Assembly (NCBI GenBank): GCA_028554755.1
Contig: JAPTOF010000010.1
Coordinates: 1,190,501 to 1,254,500, forward strand
DNA length: 64,000 bases
Source of the DNA: Cordia subcordata
Taxonomy: Eukaryota > Streptophyta > Magnoliopsida > Boraginales > Cordiaceae
Direction: 5' to 3'
The number at the start of each line of letters is the position of its first letter. Positions within the stretch are counted from its first letter, which is position 1. The position numbers were made by a program, and so were the translations under genes. This document shows positions 35,030 through 46,641 of the stretch, piece after piece. Under the pieces are notes generated by a model. The model was given only the letters and a program-made list of their open reading frames with translations. It was not told where the DNA came from and searched no databases.

Positions 35030-37330
35030 GGAGGGGTTAGTTAGGACTTTTAATACGGCGTTGGAATAGTAGTTATTGATGAGGCATACGCCATGAATAA
35101 CTCTTGTTGTATCTTTCACATGATAGCAGCAGTGAAAGTTAAAACACTAGAAAAAACTGTAAGAAAATTAAATTCCATATGAGATGAGATCAGCCATGCA
35201 AATTAGCCATTTCAAGACACAAGTGAAATGCTATATAAAGATATTAATGGTTCAGATGGGATAATTTACAGCTAAAAGTTAAATGGTTAAAGAGACGATT
35301 GCAAATTCTGGAAAACGTAAATATGAAAAGGACTTGTGAATGGCATAGAGGTGCGTGAGCTTGCTAGGACACCAAAGTGCATAACGACATGGGAAAAAAG
35401 GCTATCTCGAGCAACACCATTTTTATATATTGAAACTAGCTAGAAATCATCATCTCTAACAGGGGGGGAACTCGAAAGGACATGTACTTTTTTGCATGAC
35501 AACCTACAATGCCTTAGATATTAATTGGACAAAAAACCACTTGGTAAGATATTTGGGGCCTTTTTTTTTTTTGGTGGTAAAGGTGGGGATATATATGATT
35601 CTTGGGAAAAAGTTTTCTTCTGAGCTATGAGACAAAAAAGACAAAAATGATGAGTGTTCACTCATATATTAGCATTAAGATATACAATTAATTACTAGCA
35701 TAGTATTTGGAAGTGCTTGTGGTATGAAATCTATTTTATGTATAAATAAAATAAAATGAATTCCTTGACGATTTGTATTTTTAAATGAATTTTCTTGTTT
35801 AGACCTGTAAAATAGTTTTAGTCAATTTTATCATTTGTAAATTCAAAATGTGTTTGAAATGCACGTGGAATTGAAATTAATAGGTATATTTTACTTAAAC
35901 AACATTTTGTTATAATATTTTTCTGTTCCATGAAAATAAAAATAATTTTATAAAAAAACTACCAATGAAAAAAGATTCTCGAATGAGTAATAATTGAGTT
36001 TACAAGATAATGGAAAATAATTATAAGGATATTTGTGTCTTTATAAGATTTTTTGTAGATTTGTCTTTCGTAGAATTACAAGTTCCACCTTTTGAGCTAA
36101 GATTTGATTAAAGCTTGAGCTAAGATTTGATTAAAGCTTGAGCAAATTCGAAATTTGTAAATCTTTGAAAAATGAACTCCATATTTAAGAAAATTTTACC
36201 AAGCATAAAAATTTGAATTTGCAAATAAATTTCACAAAATTTTATGGGATTCATTTGTTCCAAACACAATGTAGAGGTTAGTTTTTGTTTTCTCTGAAAG
36301 TAGAAGAAGATAAATGGAGAGGAAGTGATAGGTTGCGAGAATATAATGTTACCCTATCATAATAAAACAAAATTTACCGCATCTTTCATTTTTGTACTTG
36401 TATATTTCAATATTTTACGTCTAAAATTATTCTTTCATTTCCTTTTGTATTTTATCTTAAATTATTCCTTCGTCTCTTCTACAATGCAAATAAACTGGTC
36501 GTCAATTAGCTTAGCATATATAGACCTTCCTCACAAAAGAACTTTTTTCCTTTATTTTCGCAAGCCATAATCTTTACACTTGGAAGACATTATAATATTC
36601 TTTTTCTTGGATAGTTAAGTCGTTTTATTTCTTTATACTTTCACGGAGAATAAATTATTCAAGCCTCAACTAAATTATTAGTTTAGGCAACTCATAGACC
36701 CGTCCTGCAGTCCCCAAAGCACAGGGCGGGGCACACGACAAAGAAACGAGGTGCTAACCTCATAGAGAGTTTACCTTTGAGAAAATAATACTAAAGTAGC
36801 GACAAACTATCTACGCGTGCCCTGGTCTAAATTGTTCAACAGTAATATAATTTTAACTTCAAAGGGATTATCAATTATTCAAATAGTATAAGTTCAACTA
36901 TCACTATCGATCCGAATTATTGATGCTATTCTCAATCTTCAAAAAAGCCTCCAAGATCAAGCGAAAGTAGCTAAATGCCTAAACAACTTGGCTTAAGAGG
37001 GAAGTAGTAGGTCCACTTCTTCACGTCCAGTCTATTCAAAATGCTTCTCCAGTTCTACTGCTGCTGCAGGTTCATCATGTCTTGCACCCCTGAGTGATAT
37101 GAACAACTGTGTATAAAAATATCAAGAGCCTTTAGGTTGTGAATAATCACAAGCAGCTGCAATTATTTCTGTTACTGTGTACTTTGTGTGCCTCCACGAG
37201 CAATCGGACCTCTTTTGAATGGTGTTTCTTATGAAAAATATCTTTTTATTTGAAAAAAAGAACGTCATACTTTTTGAATAAGTATTTGGTTTGAATTCCC
37301 AATTATAAGAGTTAGAAGCAGGTATGGTCC
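35030..37330. other. Gene-free stretch with small tandem repeat
   Basis: AT-rich with no supported gene. A 23-bp unit (gagctaagatttgattaaag plus ctt) is repeated twice at about 36096-36141. A short less AT-rich segment at 36690-36760 has no coding features. Confidence 0.4.
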
Positions 37331-37505
37331 ATGAAACGAGTTCGAATCTACTTCATTGCTCAGGGTTGAGTGCCCTCAACTTAATTGGTGCATAATATAA
37401 GGAACATGCTGTGTACCCGAAATTTGTCAGTTGGTGGTCGAGCTTTACCAGGTATACCGGTGGTCAAGCTCCGTCATCTGTATTTTCCTCATCACAAAAA
37501 AAAGT
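37331..37505 (+). repeat. Dispersed SINE-like repeat, copy 2
   Basis: Matches 8790-8974. Here the B-box-like segment is clearer (GAGTTCGAATCTAC), followed by gagtgccctcaacttaa, cgaaatttgtcagttgg and an A-run end. Confidence 0.5.
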
Positions 37506-38987
37506 ATTTGATTTGAATTTTAGAAAAAAAAATATGAAACACTAAAATACTCAAATTCAACTTAATTTAGAAGCAAAAGTTTTTAGTTTCTTGAAAAAGT
37601 ACTTATTTCAAAAGTTATAGAAAATACAATTTTTTTTTTAAAGAACCAATTCAGATTTTTTTTTAAGGAACCAATTTAGATGTTCCATCTAAAACAACCC
37701 AAGCCCAACTGTTAGCTTGCCATCACAAGTAAGCAAATCAATTAGCTCAAAATGCTTAAGTTTTATAATGACAATAATAGTAAACTCGAATCATTATAAA
37801 ATGGACATAAATCTCACAATAAGAACCAATATAGGAGGATGTTATAGACTCCTCAACGTGAGTCCTTGTCACGCCCAACACAAATAGAACAAAACCACAT
37901 TCTAAAACCCCGGGTAGTAGGGAATCCACATAAAGCCTGTTCAAGTATTGCCTTGATTCTATACGAGATTTTGTATTATTTAATAATAACTTGAATTCAT
38001 TACTAATATAATCACAAAGTTTAAATATTTTAAGTTAGTTAATTAGACTCACTTATGATAGTATACCAGTAATGGGCCTACGTGGTTATACTTGACTATT
38101 TGATCAATAAGTGGAACCAAAAGTTTAGGAGACTTTGCATTTTGAGCGAGCCTGCCCTGTTCTGTGTATAGCTAGAGTTTTGAATATTGGGCTAATCTGT
38201 TTTGCAGGCTAAAGACTTCATACATGCTTTTATTTGGCTCAAGTATCCTCAAGGAATTTTTCAAGTATCAATCACATTTTAGGTATATATGGTATTAGGG
38301 TAATATTCGTGGCAACCTTCCCTAAAATAAGCTCCTTGTTGTTGGAAAGAATAACCAAAATAATAGGTTTTATGATTCTTTTTTTCCCCTTACTTTTTTG
38401 TATTAATAAACCAAATCGGATCTAGGCAATTCTCGAATTAATCATTTCATTAGAGTAATTTGAACTTTCAGTAAAAAGTAATGTTTTATTCACTTTTTTA
38501 CCTCTTAAACTTTTAGCTTTTTATTTACATTATAATACTCTACCTCTTTACTCCCACCTTTTTACTCACATAACAAAACTTATATAAAACGAAGGATAAA
38601 CGAGAAAGAGGTAAAAGGGTGGTTTATAAAAATACTCTTTCATAAAATACAGGATATTTCGCTATTTAACAAGATATGTCCCGTAACTTCAAACATATTT
38701 TATAATTAATTCTCATTTTCTCATTTTATCCTTTATTTTTGGGCAGCTAGATCTTATTTCCATTTGGACCCGTCTTTTAGCTTTTTTTTTTATTTTATTG
38801 CTATTCACCTACAATTTGCTACATATCTATTTTGGACAGCTTGAAATTATTCCTTTTCAAATGGAAGACACTATAATTATAAATATATCTAAGAAATTAC
38901 ACATTTAAATAGACAATTTCTTACCATACAAAATGAGAGATGATGAATTATATAAAGCATTAATTTTTGTTACCATTATTCTTTTCA
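37506..38987. other. Gene-free stretch upstream of DUF761 gene
   Basis: AT-rich with internal blocks similar to the poly-A/T interiors of the MITEs described elsewhere (37500-37690). Nothing coding is supported. Promoter elements of the next gene cannot be fixed with confidence. Confidence 0.35.
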
Positions 38988-39629
38988 ATGGCCTCTAATT
39001 TCGAGAGAAAACTGTCTTCTCCATATGAAAGAAAAACCTTGTCATCAAACCCTAGCAGAACATGGAAGAGTTTAGCCAAGTTCTCAAAAGCAGTCAAGAA
39101 AATCTCCAACTTTTTGCCCATGTCACCCTCTTCCAAATTGCAATACTTTCGTAGCAGCAACTCAACAACGCCTAGCTACAGCCCCGAACTAAGCTTATAT
39201 GAATGCTCTTGTGAATATCATGATAGCTTACGCAAGCAGCTAAACAATAATAGGCTTTCATCAAAAGTAACTTATGAAAAAAGCAGCAATTTTTGTGAAC
39301 GTTCTGGATCCATGCATGGTGACGTGCATGCCAAGAAACGATTCCAGAGAAGCAAAACCGACCAGTTTTTCATATCAGATGCTGGTGGTGACGATGAAGA
39401 TGACGATGACGACGACGACGATGACAAAAAAGATGATGAAGAAACCAAGGATAATCATAGATTTCCGCTTGTTGAAGCTCTCGACTGTGCAGCCGGGTCT
39501 ACGGGGACGCAACTTAAAGGAGTGAACCGGAGAGCAGAAGAATTTATTCAGAAATTCTGGGAAGAACAAAGGATTCAGAGACAGCAATCCATCGAGGAGT
39601 TCTATGAAATGTTGAATCGTGGGACATGA
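38988..39629 (+). CDS. DUF761 (cotton-fibre-protein-like) family protein
   Basis: An intronless gene for 213 residues. ATG at 38988 (MASNFERKLSSPYER) is the first ATG in frame. The C-terminus, GVNRRAEEFIQKFWEEQRIQ followed by RQQSIEEFYEMLNRGT, is the diagnostic DUF761 signature (R-R-A-E-E-F-I at start, Y-x-x-M-L-x-R-G-T at end). The middle has an acidic run of about 20 Asp/Glu/Lys residues (about 132-155) encoded by a GAT/GAC microsatellite. The N-terminal third is basic (KSLAKFSKAVKKISNFLP). Proteins of this family are small, plant-specific and of poorly known function. Some are linked to growth control and fibre development. Confidence 0.88.
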   Translation: MASNFERKLSSPYERKTLSSNPSRTWKSLAKFSKAVKKISNFLPMSPSSKLQYFRSSNSTTPSYSPELSLYECSCEYHDSLRKQLNNNRLSSKVTYEKSSNFCERSGSMHGDVHAKKRFQRSKTDQFFISDAGGDDEDDDDDDDDDKKDDEETKDNHRFPLVEALDCAAGSTGTQLKGVNRRAEEFIQKFWEEQRIQRQQSIEEFYEMLNRGT

Positions 39630-40707
39630 GAGGAAATTAATGAGATTTTTTTTTCCGTTTAAGTTAGGGTATACACATTAGAAATGAGACTAATCTCTAT
39701 TAGGTTGGGAGTGCCAAAGAGATTACATTAGATCATTTATGGTCGGCATATAATGTTTCATTTCAGTTGAATAGATTCCTTAACTAATATACATATACGT
39801 TGTGACATCACCATGCATGCTCAAGTGTTTTTCAATTGCAGCGATGGGATATATATAGTTTTATTTTCTTTTTTCTTTTTACTTAAATGATAGATTTTTT
39901 CCCCACAAATAATTAGTATTGACGGTATATGGAGCTCTAATGAATGATTTGTGTGAGTTTTAGTTTTTCATAATGTGTTTTTTTTAACCTGTGATAATCA
40001 CGACTTTAGATTGATTCGCCTCGACGAATTTGGAAATGCGACATGTCTTATGTTATGCAAAACAATATGAGCATGTAAGTGCTGAGTGGTTTACTCTTCT
40101 TGTTATTAGATTAGTTCATAATCTTGATCGTTTATTAGATTAATTTTTTCGCTACTATATTGCACTAGTTCTTTTTCTTTTTGCTTTTTTTCCTTCGAAG
40201 TTTGAACGGAGCTGGTGTAGTTAATCTTTGCGAAAGACAAGCAACTAAAGTGTTTTTCTTAGGAGAATTAAGGTGTTCATTATGTTGAAACACGAATATA
40301 ACACTCAATATAATCAGACTAATATTTATAGTTATAATGAGAACCTAATTCCATTAAAATAGTTCTTATTACTAACGACTATAACATTACACGAGTTAGG
40401 ATTAGATTACTATTTTGATCAATATAAAAATTTATCATTTTCAATTATCCTGATATTAAATTCATCATCCATTTTCTAATGGGTACAATGTTGCACCATT
40501 TAAGGTTAATTAAATGACTTTATATATACAAAATTTATCATTTTTAGTCCATTCTCACTTTTAATATAACTCAACTCTTGAAAGAAAGAATAATTAAAAA
40601 AAAATTTTAACATAAAAATAATTAAGAATAGTAAACTCTTATATCAATGAAAATACTAATATAATTTAAACGAGTAGTTGTACTTCTTAAAAAGACTGAT
40701 TTTGTCA
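39630..40707. other. Gene-free stretch
   Basis: 3' flank of the DUF761 gene, then AT-rich DNA. 39655-39735 carries partial similarity to repeat family X ('gagactaatctctatta'). Confidence 0.35.
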
Positions 40708-40936
40708 AAACCCAAGAAGACATAAAAGAAAATCAAAGAAAACTACTAGGATTGTGGGTCACTATCTACGTGCCTAGTATTTAAATTCTACCTTGTTTAA
40801 CAATCCTATTTATTTTAATAACGGTTTTTGATAGATATATCAGTTTAACAATGCAGAATTTAAATACTAGGCACGTAGATTGCAATGCAGAATCCTAGTA
40901 GTTTTCTTTGATTTTCTTTTACGTCTTCCCAAGTTT
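40708..40936. repeat. Long hairpin: 94-bp inverted repeat with 41-bp spacer
   Basis: Left arm 40708-40801 and right arm 40843-40936 are reverse complements with few mismatches, for example aaagaaaatcaaagaaaac, ctacgtgcctagtatttaaa and the matching tttaaatactaggcacgtag. A transcript would fold into a long stem. Such repeats can be fold-back transposons or young small-RNA precursors; neither is proven, and no target-site duplication is clear. Confidence 0.85.
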
Positions 40937-41532
40937 CAACTAAAATTCATTAGGAGAAAGGTAGCGTCGGAATAAGCCTGAGACTCAGTATGGTTGAGTG
41001 TCACAAATAGAGCAGCCTGATACATAAAACTTCTAGTATATGTGAGATTTGAGAAGATATTCGTGATGTACCCTAGAGTCAATGCTCAGGTGAGAGATTA
41101 TTTTTGTTTTTCCCTGAATCTTTTAAAAATTAATCTCTATCATGCTAGAGCGACAAGTGAAAATTCTTCGAACCCAAAAAGTCTACTTTCCTCATATACG
41201 AACTTTTTTGTCTTCTCCTTATAAGGTGAGGTTGCTAATACTTCACTCAATAACTTAGTGGTGGTGAGAGATTAATTACTTGCGAAAGAATTCGCATTTA
41301 ATTGCTACAATTGAGAGAGAATCATAGAATTCAAAGTACAAGGGCTACATAAACAAACACACCAATTCAAAGTATAAGAGCTACATAAACAAACACACCA
41401 GGAGAAAAGGAAAAAACGAAAAACAAAACAAAACAAATAGTACACATGCAAACATCCTTAATTAATTATTCATGGCGGCTATATATATATATATATATGC
41501 CCAAACCTAAACCATCTGATGATGAGGCCTTA

Positions 41533-42618
41533 TTAGTTGAGGTGAGGAAGGAATTGAAAACCAGCAGGTATCAAGTTGGTGATGTTGAGGAGCCCCTGAA
41601 GAGTGTTCCCTATGAACTGCAAGTTTGATAGAAGCCCTCCAACTGATGGCAAGCTCGCATTGCATGTAGACAATGGTGTCTTCACAACTATGTTGCAACT
41701 CGAGAGTAATGTCGAGAGAAGGTTTTGAAGAGGGTCCAACACTATGGAAAACACTCCTAACGCGTTTGTTGTTGCACTTGACACAACATTTCCTCCACAC
41801 TGCAATTGCACCAGAGCATCTGCAATAAAAAAAATTGTTCAGATATCCATTGCAGTACATGTATGAGAACCGTTAAGCACAGTAAATAAATATAATTGTC
41901 GGGGATCGGGGTGTTGATGCAAGATGGACATGGCATGATAATTAACGTGATTCGGGTTTTATACCTACATCTATGGGTAAATAAGTGAATCCATTATTAT
42001 TAGATAAACATATCACGAATAAAGGGCTCAGGTTTGAGAGTCCACACCTCTTGAACTCTCCTCTCTCAGTTTTAGTCTCTATCTTACAATGGCGGAGCTA
42101 GTTGGGCAAGTAGGGGCGGTTGCCCCCTGCCCCCTAGCGCAAAAATAATAGCAAATAGTTGTTTTTATATGTAGAAACAGTTTTAAAAAAAATAATTTAG
42201 TATTTCACACCCCTAAGCAAAAACTTGACTCCGGCACTGTTGGCTCACATTCTGTCTGCAAAAAATTCCTAATTTAACCACAATTAAGATCCCTGAGGCC
42301 CATCTGAATACGGGCCACAACTATACAACATTTAACCATTTTTACAAGTTTAAACTTTTAGACCATAAAACTGCTAACAATTTTAGGTACTACAAGTAAT
42401 TATGGACGTAGCTTGCAATTAGAGATAATTAACTCACTAGGGAAAGCTGGGGTTGCAGTGCCATTGACACCCATGTTGCCATCAGCAGAGCAAAACACAG
42501 ACCCATTGATGCGTATTAAGCCAAGAAGGCCACCAAGACCTCCTAGTTGGGCTTGTGCTATTGAGGCTGCCATTATAGCAACTAAGAGGATGACTATGGG
42601 TGTGAATTTAGAGGCCAT
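41533..42618 (-). CDS. Phylloplanin-like secreted leaf-surface protein
   Basis: Two exons, 42618-42438 and 41819-41533 (donor GTGAGT, acceptor TTGCAG), join as CCT-A|AT to give FPNALVQLQC and a 155-residue protein. A signal peptide covers about residues 1-23 (FTPIVILLVAIMAASIAQAQ). The mature protein has a Gly/Leu-rich start (LGGLGGLLGLIRINGSVFCS), then Cys-containing blocks VQLQCGGNV, CNIVVKTPLSTCNASLPSVG and a hydrophobic end. The blocks VFCSADGN, FPNA, PLSTCNA and 'PAGF' match tobacco phylloplanin, a trichome-secreted protein that limits oomycete spore germination on leaves. Expression in trichomes here is inference. The intron holds an old MITE (42087-42239). A TATA box lies 94 bp upstream of the ATG. 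Confidence 0.87.
42087..42239. mobile_element. hAT-like MITE in the phylloplanin intron
   Basis: The ends CAATGGCGGAGCTAG and CTTGACTCCGGCACTG are imperfect inverted repeats of the CAGTGGCGGAGCCA type. The internal 'gggcggttgccccctgcccc' resembles a 'ggcaattgcccc' block in the larger element at 51765-53294, so both may belong to one hAT family. No clean 8-bp duplication is left. Confidence 0.65.
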
Positions 42619-42711
42619 CTTTTTTCTGCTTTTGAGAAAATGTTTAGTATATTCTATGTAAGAAATTGAATTGTGTTGCTAAGCTTGTTGAAGACTGCAT
42701 GGCATGTAACC

Positions 42712-42719
42712 TATTTATA
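42712..42719 (-). promoter_or_regulatory. TATA box of the phylloplanin gene
   Basis: TATAAATA on the minus strand, 94 bp before the start codon, a normal distance when the leader is about 60 bases. Confidence 0.6.
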
Positions 42720-43499
42720 AGAAGCGCCATCCAAGTTGTTACATCATTTATATGGCTATGATTTGAAATGCCGTAAACTATCGGTAATTGAAAATTTGGA
42801 ATAGAGTCTTTTTTTTCTTTTCTTTTCTTCAATCAAAAAGAGAATATTTTTTTGATTGATTCGTACTCAAGAAACGGACAAATCTTGCATTCACATTCTA
42901 AGAAGTCTTTAGTTACTAGACTAACCTTTTGACTGGAGTTCGTGTAGATTCTATGAAAGGCATTAATTAAAGTCAAAATAGATGATCAAATTGTTCTATT
43001 TGTCTCCAGCTTTTTGTGTTAAAACTAAGAGCAGTGTAGCATGCAATTCCAAATTTATGGGTTCACCCTACAAGCTAAACCTAGAGGCCACTGCCGAAAC
43101 TTCAGTTGCATGCTTTCCATGGCCAGATATGGCAACTATGTGTCTTTTATTTTCACGAGCAATTCTGAAATGGTCCAAGCTAATGCAACTGGCAAATGCA
43201 AAAGTCGAACCAAGTCTTATCAATGTTTGCACTCCACCCAATATTTGCTTTTTCCCAATTGCAAATTAATTATTTATATATTTTTTTCCAAGCTTAGCTA
43301 TATATCCAACCAAATACCAATTCGGCCAGAAAAGGGGAAGGAAGAATAGACAAATTCTACAAACACCCAAATGGGTGCTTAAAAGCTTTTTCTTCACCAC
43401 TTGGTGAGCTTAGCCATCACCTACTAATAATTTGAGCAAATTTTGGTGTTTAGGCAAAGGAAAAGATTTGTACTTTGAGCCTTTGCATTTGAAGATATA
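42720..43499. other. Gene-free stretch upstream of phylloplanin
   Basis: AT-rich. A 95-codon open frame at 42982-43269 on the plus strand has no recognisable features and is not called. Confidence 0.35.
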
Positions 43500-44240
43500 A
43501 TTAGTATCTAACGATTCTCTTTTAGAGCCAGTTAGAATTTAGTTGAGAAATTGAGTTTTATAAAAAGACCTTTTGAAAATAGACTTTTTTGCCAAATGAA
43601 CTTTTGGTCAAAACAAAAATGGTTTCGTTATTTTTATATGAAATGAACTTTTCTCAAATGAGATGGTGTTTGGTTTTATATTTGAAAATAACTATTGGTT
43701 GCCTAAATTAGTGAAAAAGACATTTTGAAACTAATATTATTTGCTTTCTATAATGCTATTTTATTCATATTTCTACTTATTTGAAAAAATTCTCTAAAAA
43801 ATTATAGCTACTTTTTTTGGTTCAAAATTATAGTTATTTTTTTTTTCAAAAGGAATGATAAAAATATTCTAGAAAGAAGAATAAGAAAATAAAAAAAAAA
43901 TGAAAAGAAGATCCAAAAAAAAAGGTACCAGGATCAACATAGATGTATAACAAAACAAAATAGGGACAAGAAAAATGGGGTAGTCACTGGCATAATGAAA
44001 AATGAAAAGAATATTTTTATCCAAAAAGTATTTTAAAACATTATTGCCAAAATGACAAATGGTAGAAATTAAAAATTTTAACTTTTCCCTTTAGTCCCAA
44101 AACTCAATTAACTTTTAATCAAAACCAACTTTTAAAATGAAAAACCAAACACTATTTTTTTTTTTCCTAAGCGAACTTTTAAAGTTTAAAAATCAGTTTA
44201 GCTCTTTAAAACGGAAAACCAAACTGACTTTTAGTCTCAC
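43500..44240. repeat. Degenerate inverted-repeat element
   Basis: Stretches such as 'gtgtttggttttatatttga' near 43670 and, in reverse complement, 'gtgtttggtttttcatttta' near 44150, and gagcc/agact ends, form an imperfect inverted repeat around an A/T core. It looks like an eroded non-autonomous DNA element; boundaries are approximate. Confidence 0.35.
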
Positions 44241-44337
44241 TAGATAGCAATTATCATGTCTACAAACAAATCAAATTGGACCAAGTTGAACCAAGTTAAA
44301 TAAGTTCTATTTCACTAGGTAAGATTTGCCATAGAAA

Positions 44338-44480
44338 TTTGATATCGCAAATTTTTGTAAGGAGCTATTTTTTCTATTGACTCAAATTGCAAGAGATGTC
44401 AATCGCTTCGTCATGTAAGTTTGACATCACTCATTTCTGTAAAGAGCTACCTCCTCTATTAATTCAAATTGCAAGAAATC
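44338..44480. repeat. Tandem duplication, about 82 bp
   Basis: Two units share 'tttgaYatcRc', 'tttYtgtaaRgagcta', 'tctattRaYtcaaattgcaag'. A 112-codon open frame (44387-44725) crosses one unit and is not considered a gene. Confidence 0.6.
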
Positions 44481-44680
44481 CCGATCTTACTCTTATATGT
44501 CAAAAGTTATCATGTCTAAAAGCAAATAGAATATTGTGTAACATCAAAGTTCGAGGGGAAGTCGGATTTTGTGGTCCACTAAGGTTCTACTTAACCTCCT
44601 TCATCAGGCAACTTGGAAGACAACCTATATATTGGCATGAATTTGTGGAGTTGCTGACTGTAGTCTGTAGGCGGTCCGAC

Positions 44681-45842
44681 CCTAAAGGTAGGAGTATTCA
44701 TTGGAGATTATCCAATTTAAATTAAACTTTTTTGGAGTTCCCAAAATTATTTTGGAGAAAATTCTTTTTTTCAATTTATACACAATTCTCCAGTGGGGAG
44801 TATATATTGCAAAATTGGAGAATAAACAAAAATTATTGGGGAATGGAGAATCTCCAATTTAAAAGAAAATATTTCAAAAGTAAATATACACTCAAACACA
44901 CTTAAACACACACTATGGCTCCATTTATTTCGTGGAAAATAACGAGTTTATGTTTTCTTTGGAAAAAACTTTCCGTTGTTTGGTGTTACAATAAAAATTA
45001 ATTAGAAAATATTTAATGACACCTAAAAAACTATCTATGTGTGCTGGTGGGGGACAGGCCCCCCGAGCTTCCCCCGGCCCGCGAGCCTTGGTACTTGAGA
45101 CCCGGCCCCCGGCTCCTTGAGACCCAGGACCCGCCACGATGGCCCAAGATTCAGGATTTGGCCCCCAGCCCCTGAGGCACCAGGCCTTGGCGCTCAACCC
45201 CAATGCCCGTGTCAGCTGCGGCTCGGCCCCCGGCGCTCAGGACTCGGGCCCTGGGACCAAGGTCCCAGCGCACCGAGAGGTGGACTCTTAGGTGTTGGGC
45301 GGCATAGACTCGGGCATTGGGGCAGGGTTGTAAAGGCCAAGTTGTCGGGTCGTAGAGGTTGAGCTGCCAAGGTCCAAAGTGTAGCGTATGTGGTGTGTGG
45401 TGTGTACAGTGTGTAGTATGTGGTGTGTGTAGCTTGTGAAATATGTGTAGTGTATGCAATGTGTGTAATATGTGTGGTGTGGGTAATGTATGTAGCATGC
45501 GTAATGTGTGTAGTGTGTAGCGTGTGTAGTGGGTGTAGTGTATGTAACGTGTGTAATATGCGTATGTGTGTAATGTGTATAGTGTCTGTAATATGTGAAG
45601 TGTATGTAATGCATGTGTAGTGTGTGTATTTGGTCTTTTAAAAGTTGGTCTATTTAATTTTCAATAAATTGGATAATCTCCAAAATTATGAATTTTCTCC
45701 AATCTCCAACTTCTTTTCCTAAAAAATTCTCTGTACCCAATCTTTTTTTCTCTAATTAACCATTTCCTATATCCAATTTCTCCAAACTCAAAAAATTTGG
45801 AGAAATAGGGATTTCCAATGAGTGAATACCCCTACCTATAGG
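44681..45842. mobile_element. Inverted-repeat element with GC-rich island and TG-rich minisatellite
   Basis: The left end CCTAAAGGTAGGAGTATTCA and the right end, read in reverse complement, CCTATAGGTAGGGGTATTCA, bound about 1.16 kb. Subterminal 'ttggaga'/'tctccaa' motifs recur in both halves. Inside are a markedly GC-rich segment (about 45041-45370, many CCCCGG and GGCCCC strings) and a degenerate GTGTGTA(G/A)TGTATGTAA minisatellite (about 45375-45630). The AT-rich context makes the island stand out. No transposase or clear target-site duplication is visible, so the superfamily is open. Overlapping open frames on both strands follow the repeats and are not genes. Confidence 0.65.
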
Positions 45843-46641
45843 CCATTGATGGAGATTGTCACAATTTTTACCTTTTTAAAGAAAAATAATAAATATTCCT
45901 TACACTAAATTACCTTTTATAGAAATAGAAAATTATGCGCATCCACAAGTGTGTAAATTTTATATAAGCAAATTCTATATGCCAGTATATTGTGTATCCG
46001 TACAAATTATATGGTCTCAGAGGGGTAATTAGGCTTTAATGTTGTACTTTATTTGATAAGAGAAAGAAAAAAGGTTACCACCTTAAAAAGAGAAGGAAAA
46101 AAAAAAAAAAGAGGAAAGAAATCTTTGACAAGTTTGTAATTGTGCAAATTGTGGAATTCAATTGTTCATTGCCTATAATCGTTAAAGGTGTTATTTGTCA
46201 TATTTAGCTAATTTTTCAAGATCTAATTCAAGAAGATGCAAATTGTGATAAACTAGCAAAATCAGTTGAACGAAAATTATATTAATAACTTGATTATCGC
46301 ATAACAGTATAGGGGATAGTTAATTATTTTCCCCGTCACGATCACAACAGGATATTGCATTATATATGCTCAAATGAGCTTTGTAATGACATCACACATG
46401 AATGCCTAACCATGATCATGGTTTGAAATAGCATTACTTTCAGGAATCGTAAAATCTACAAAAACATGTTATTCATCTATCAGTAAATGTTTTCTTTGCC
46501 TTCTGATTGCTTGTAGTTGGAGGGCATTATTCTCGAGTGTAATATGAAAAAGTTTTATACTTCGACAAATTTAACTTTTTGAGAGTCGTTTTTTTCTCTT
46601 TTCTTCTAGTACTGAACTACTTCTCATCAAAACTTCAATAT
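45843..46641. other. Gene-free stretch downstream of UXS
   Basis: AT-rich with homopurine runs near 46080-46120. This is the 3' flank of the decarboxylase gene. Confidence 0.4.

Noticed and set aside
42982..43349. Overlapping open frames upstream of phylloplanin
   Set aside because: No recognisable motif, no splice context and two competing frames; chance openness is more likely.
44387..44725. 112-codon open frame before the inverted-repeat element
   Set aside because: It runs across a tandem duplication into the element terminus and matches no family I recognise.
45117..45620. Several overlapping open frames in the GC-rich and TG-rich region
   Set aside because: Low-complexity His/Thr/Tyr or Val/Cys repeats on both strands simply follow the nucleotide repeats.
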